From: Chryseobacterium sp. JAH
GTDB taxonomy: Bacteria > Bacteroidota > Bacteroidia > Flavobacteriales > Weeksellaceae
Assembly: GCF_001507335.1 (NCBI RefSeq)
Contig: NZ_LMAH01000003.1
Coordinates: 248,001 to 312,000 of the forward strand
Length of the DNA: 64,000 bases
Reading direction: 5' to 3'
Below the pieces are notes generated by a model, which saw nothing but the letters and a program-made list of their open reading frames with translations, did no database searches and was not told where the DNA came from. Within the stretch, counting starts at the first letter, position 1; each line of letters starts with the position of its first letter. The translations under genes were made by a program, and so were the position numbers. Below are positions 62,071 through 64,000 of the stretch, in pieces.

Positions 62071-62823
62071 TTATTGATGTAGAGTTTTAGTTCCCAGATT
62101 ATTGATCTGCCCAAATACGACACTTACATTATTCGCATTCTCATCGATGTATCCAGTTGTGTTTTCAGCATCATAAGATACAGTATAGCTTCCTTGTGGA
62201 AGTCCTCTGAATATAAAGAATCCGTCTGGATTGGGAATTGCAGTTGCAACCGTGTCATTAACAGCGATTACATGAACGATTGGTTTGGATACTAATGGTA
62301 ATACATATCCTTTGATTTGACCATCAGTAAGTTCAGAAAATGCACGAATAACAGGCTTAAGAATATATGCCCCATTTCCGGTTTTAACAATAGATTTTCC
62401 GGCATCAAAATCAATCCAGACATTATAAGCTCCATTGGGAGCAAGGGTCTGATTCCAGTTGAACTTCAAACCACTCTGCTGTGCAGAGGGAGTCTGCAGG
62501 GGATAACTTATCCCATCCACAATAATGCTGTTGTTAGTTCCTAAAATCATTCTCATTTGTGAAACATTACCTATCGGAAACACCACTTGTCCTAGTGCTA
62601 CATCGGCACCATTCTTAAAATCAAGAAGATTGAAAATTCCGGGATTATGAAAAACGATTGGCACCCAGTTGCCATTGGCATTGATTTCGATTCGTTGAAC
62701 ATCAATTTTAACGGCATCATACATCGCTGGACCGTCTGTTAGTTTCACATTCACGATAGCTGTTTTGCCTTCTTCCATTGTATCATCACTGCAGGAAATA
62801 ATGGCAAAAAATGAGGCAAACAA
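62071..62823 (-). CDS. DUF4382 lipoprotein with disrupted start
   Basis: Predicted lipoprotein with a DUF4382 domain (KTAIVNVKLTDGPAMYDAVKIDVQRIEI near the N-terminus) and a C-terminal carboxypeptidase-regulatory-like segment (FFIFRGLPQGSYTVSYD). In the frame of the mature protein the only start is a TTG at 62823, giving the very short MFASFFAIISC. Just upstream, the same frame without a start reads EKLFLLG, and the ATGs at 62846 and 62849 are in another frame that stops after seven codons. One extra A in AAAA at 62840-62843 would give MKKLFLLGLFASFFAIISC, a perfect lipoprotein signal. The gene is therefore probably frameshifted here or the sequence has a one-base error. Confidence 0.7.
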   Translation of the reverse strand: MFASFFAIISCSDDTMEEGKTAIVNVKLTDGPAMYDAVKIDVQRIEINANGNWVPIVFHNPGIFNLLDFKNGADVALGQVVFPIGNVSQMRMILGTNNSIIVDGISYPLQTPSAQQSGLKFNWNQTLAPNGAYNVWIDFDAGKSIVKTGNGAYILKPVIRAFSELTDGQIKGYVLPLVSKPIVHVIAVNDTVATAIPNPDGFFIFRGLPQGSYTVSYDAENTTGYIDENANNVSVVFGQINNLGTKTLHQ

Positions 62824-62909
62824 ACCTAATAAAAATAACTTTTCATCATCTTATATTTTAAATTAGTTTTAAAATAATATGCATGGTTATTTGGTTAGTT
62901 TTCGTTAAA

Positions 62910-62923
62910 TTTCATTAATGAAA
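62910..62923. repeat. Palindrome between the DUF4382 gene and the exonuclease gene
   Basis: TTTCATTAATGAAA is a perfect 14-bp palindrome, flanked by AAAT and AATT that nearly extend it. It lies between two divergent genes and could be an operator. Confidence 0.4.
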
Positions 62924-62940
62924 ATTTAGATATCAAAAAA

Positions 62941-63642
62941 ATGATCCAAACATTGCCTCTTGAAAGAATTCTGTTTCTCGACATTGAAACAGTTCCCAAC
63001 TCAGCTTCATGGGAACAGTTATCTGAAACTGAACAGAAATTATGGGATAAAAAAACAAGATTTCAGCGTAAAGATGAATTTTCAGCAGAAGAGTTTTACG
63101 AAAGAGCCGGAATCATGGCCGAATTTGGAAAGATCATCTGCATCTCCATCGGAATGCTTGAAAAAAATGAAACTTTAAGAATAAAAAGTTTCGCCAATGA
63201 TGATGAAAAAAAACTGTTGCAGGAATTTGGTGAGCTGTTCAACAGTCCGAGGCTTCGGGATGTCATCTTGTGTGCCCATAACGGAAAAGAATTCGACTTT
63301 CCGTGGATTGCCAGGCGTTTTCTGATTAACGGAATGCAGCCGCCATCTCCCTTCCAAATGTTTGGGAAAAAACCATGGGAAATACCACATCTCGACACGA
63401 TGGAATTATGGAAATTTGGTGATTATAAAAGCTTTATTTCGTTAGAGCTTTTAGCTCACGTTTTTGGAATTCCAACTCCGAAAGATGACATTGATGGCTC
63501 AATGGTTTCATCAATTTACTACATAGAAAAAGACTTGCAGCGAATAGTTGACTATTGTGAAAAAGATGTCTTAACTTTGGCAAACATTTTCCGACGTATG
63601 CGTCAGGAAGATTTATTGCAAAGAAATATCAATTTAGATTAA
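62941..63642 (+). CDS. Predicted 3'-5' exonuclease, PolB-like
   Basis: RNase H-fold 3'-5' exonuclease of the DnaQ-like PolB-associated family. Catalytic DEDD residues are visible: DIET (residues ~14-17), AHNGKEFDFPWI near 121-132 and the third motif region ending YCEKDVLTLANI near 211-222. The length of 233 residues matches the family. It likely acts on DNA in repair or maintenance; exact role unknown. It is followed by the sufT-like gene after three bases, so they form a small operon. Confidence 0.9.
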   Translation: MIQTLPLERILFLDIETVPNSASWEQLSETEQKLWDKKTRFQRKDEFSAEEFYERAGIMAEFGKIICISIGMLEKNETLRIKSFANDDEKKLLQEFGELFNSPRLRDVILCAHNGKEFDFPWIARRFLINGMQPPSPFQMFGKKPWEIPHLDTMELWKFGDYKSFISLELLAHVFGIPTPKDDIDGSMVSSIYYIEKDLQRIVDYCEKDVLTLANIFRRMRQEDLLQRNINLD

Positions 63643-63645
63643 GAA

Positions 63646-63972
63646 ATGAACTTTACAGACGATCAGATTGCCGACATCGGTGAAGAAATTATAAGAGTAC
63701 TAAAAACAGTTTACGACCCAGAAATTCCGGTGGATATTTACGAATTGGGATTAATTTATGACGTTCAGATTTCGGAAGAAGCTGATGTGAAAATCATCAT
63801 GACTTTAACGAGCCCTAACTGTCCCGTTGCAGAAAGTCTTCCGCAAGAGGTAAAAGATAAAGTGAAAGAAGTAGAAAATGTGAACGAAGTTGAGTTGGAA
63901 CTTACTTTTGAACCAACCTGGAACAAAGATATGATGAGTGAAGAGGCAAAATTTGAGCTGGGAATGCTTTAA
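63646..63972 (+). CDS. sufT: SufT/MIP18-family Fe-S assembly protein (DUF59)
   Basis: A 108-residue MIP18/DUF59 protein, the group that includes SufT and PaaD and assists Fe-S cluster maturation. Signatures are TVYDPEIPVDIYELGLIYDV (about residues 22-41) and LTSPNCPVAESLP with the conserved Cys near 66. It is chromosomally apart from the sufABCD operon at 28 kb but belongs to the same pathway. It lies three bases after the exonuclease gene. The last 28 bases of the window hold nothing recognisable. Confidence 0.88.
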   Translation: MNFTDDQIADIGEEIIRVLKTVYDPEIPVDIYELGLIYDVQISEEADVKIIMTLTSPNCPVAESLPQEVKDKVKEVENVNEVELELTFEPTWNKDMMSEEAKFELGML

Positions 63973-64000
63973 TAATAGAAGATGGATGCGGGAAGCAGAA

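Noticed and set aside
1..64000. tRNA, rRNA, CRISPR array, insertion sequence, prophage or defence system
   Set aside because: None was found by eye; no cloverleaf-like segments, spaced direct repeats, transposase or integrase genes are apparent.

Overview
The window reads as a chromosomal segment of a flavobacterium, most likely Chryseobacterium or a close Weeksellaceae relative. The DNA is AT-rich and many genes are preceded by the Bacteroidetes promoter form (TTG, about 19 bases, TAnnTTTG). It carries family markers of the phylum: alternative complex III (actABCDEF), the gliding lipoprotein GldH, type IX secretion (T9SS) sorting domains, a GLPGLI-family protein, an S46 dipeptidyl peptidase and many outer-membrane lipoproteins. 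I saw no rRNA, tRNA, CRISPR array, insertion sequence or prophage. Genus-level naming is inference from protein style, not from a database search.

Layout. 1-2.8 kb (minus): an SGNH-hydrolase lipoprotein and a FadL-type porin. 3.1-7.4 kb (plus): ricT, gldH and a class A penicillin-binding protein in one tight operon. 7.4-10.9 kb: selO, a polytopic membrane protein and a SPOR-domain protein. 11.1-19.5 kb: the complete actABCDEF operon, which passes electrons from menaquinol to cytochrome c or an oxidase. 19.6-23.9 kb: two secreted proteins, apt, a membrane-anchored TPR protein and ribH. 23.9-27.6 kb: an ATP-grasp (glutathionylspermidine-synthase-like) gene with two small lipoproteins, a zinc metallopeptidase and a GLPGLI protein. 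27.7-31.8 kb: sufABCD for Fe-S cluster assembly. 31.9-37.0 kb: a DUF3078 barrel, a rhomboid protease, dprA, gdhA and a DUF1801 protein.

37.2-40.7 kb is an ion and stress group: a YkgJ Fe-S protein, a Kir potassium channel, a truncated hemoglobin, a Ca2+/H+ antiporter and a DUF6122 membrane protein. 40.7-44.9 kb (minus) holds three poorly known envelope proteins driven by a good promoter. 44.9-49.5 kb (minus) is a five-gene operon: hflX, a DUF4919-like gene, a CPA1 Na+/H+ antiporter, a second DUF4919 gene and an AlkD-like DNA repair gene. 49.7-53.1 kb is a secreted-protein operon with a T9SS protein, a glycine-rich fibre-like protein with a long tandem repeat, and a small repeat protein. 53.2-57.8 kb: a META lipoprotein, a DPP7-type S46 peptidase, a decayed reading frame and comM. 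57.9-60.8 kb (minus) is an ECF sigma factor operon with a membrane-spanning beta-barrel protein and a T9SS protein. 60.9-64 kb: DUF4840 and DUF4382 lipoproteins, csaA, a 3'-5' exonuclease and a sufT-like gene.

The window is mostly core and envelope genes, and I do not see a clear-cut new defence or mobile system. The best leads are: a one-base frameshift that appears to remove the start of the DUF4382 lipoprotein; an 11-bp inverted repeat in front of suf; an inverted repeat whose two arms hold the -33 and -7 boxes of the sigma-factor promoter; two DUF4919 paralogues flanking an antiporter; the ATP-grasp/two-lipoprotein cassette; and the fibre-protein operon.
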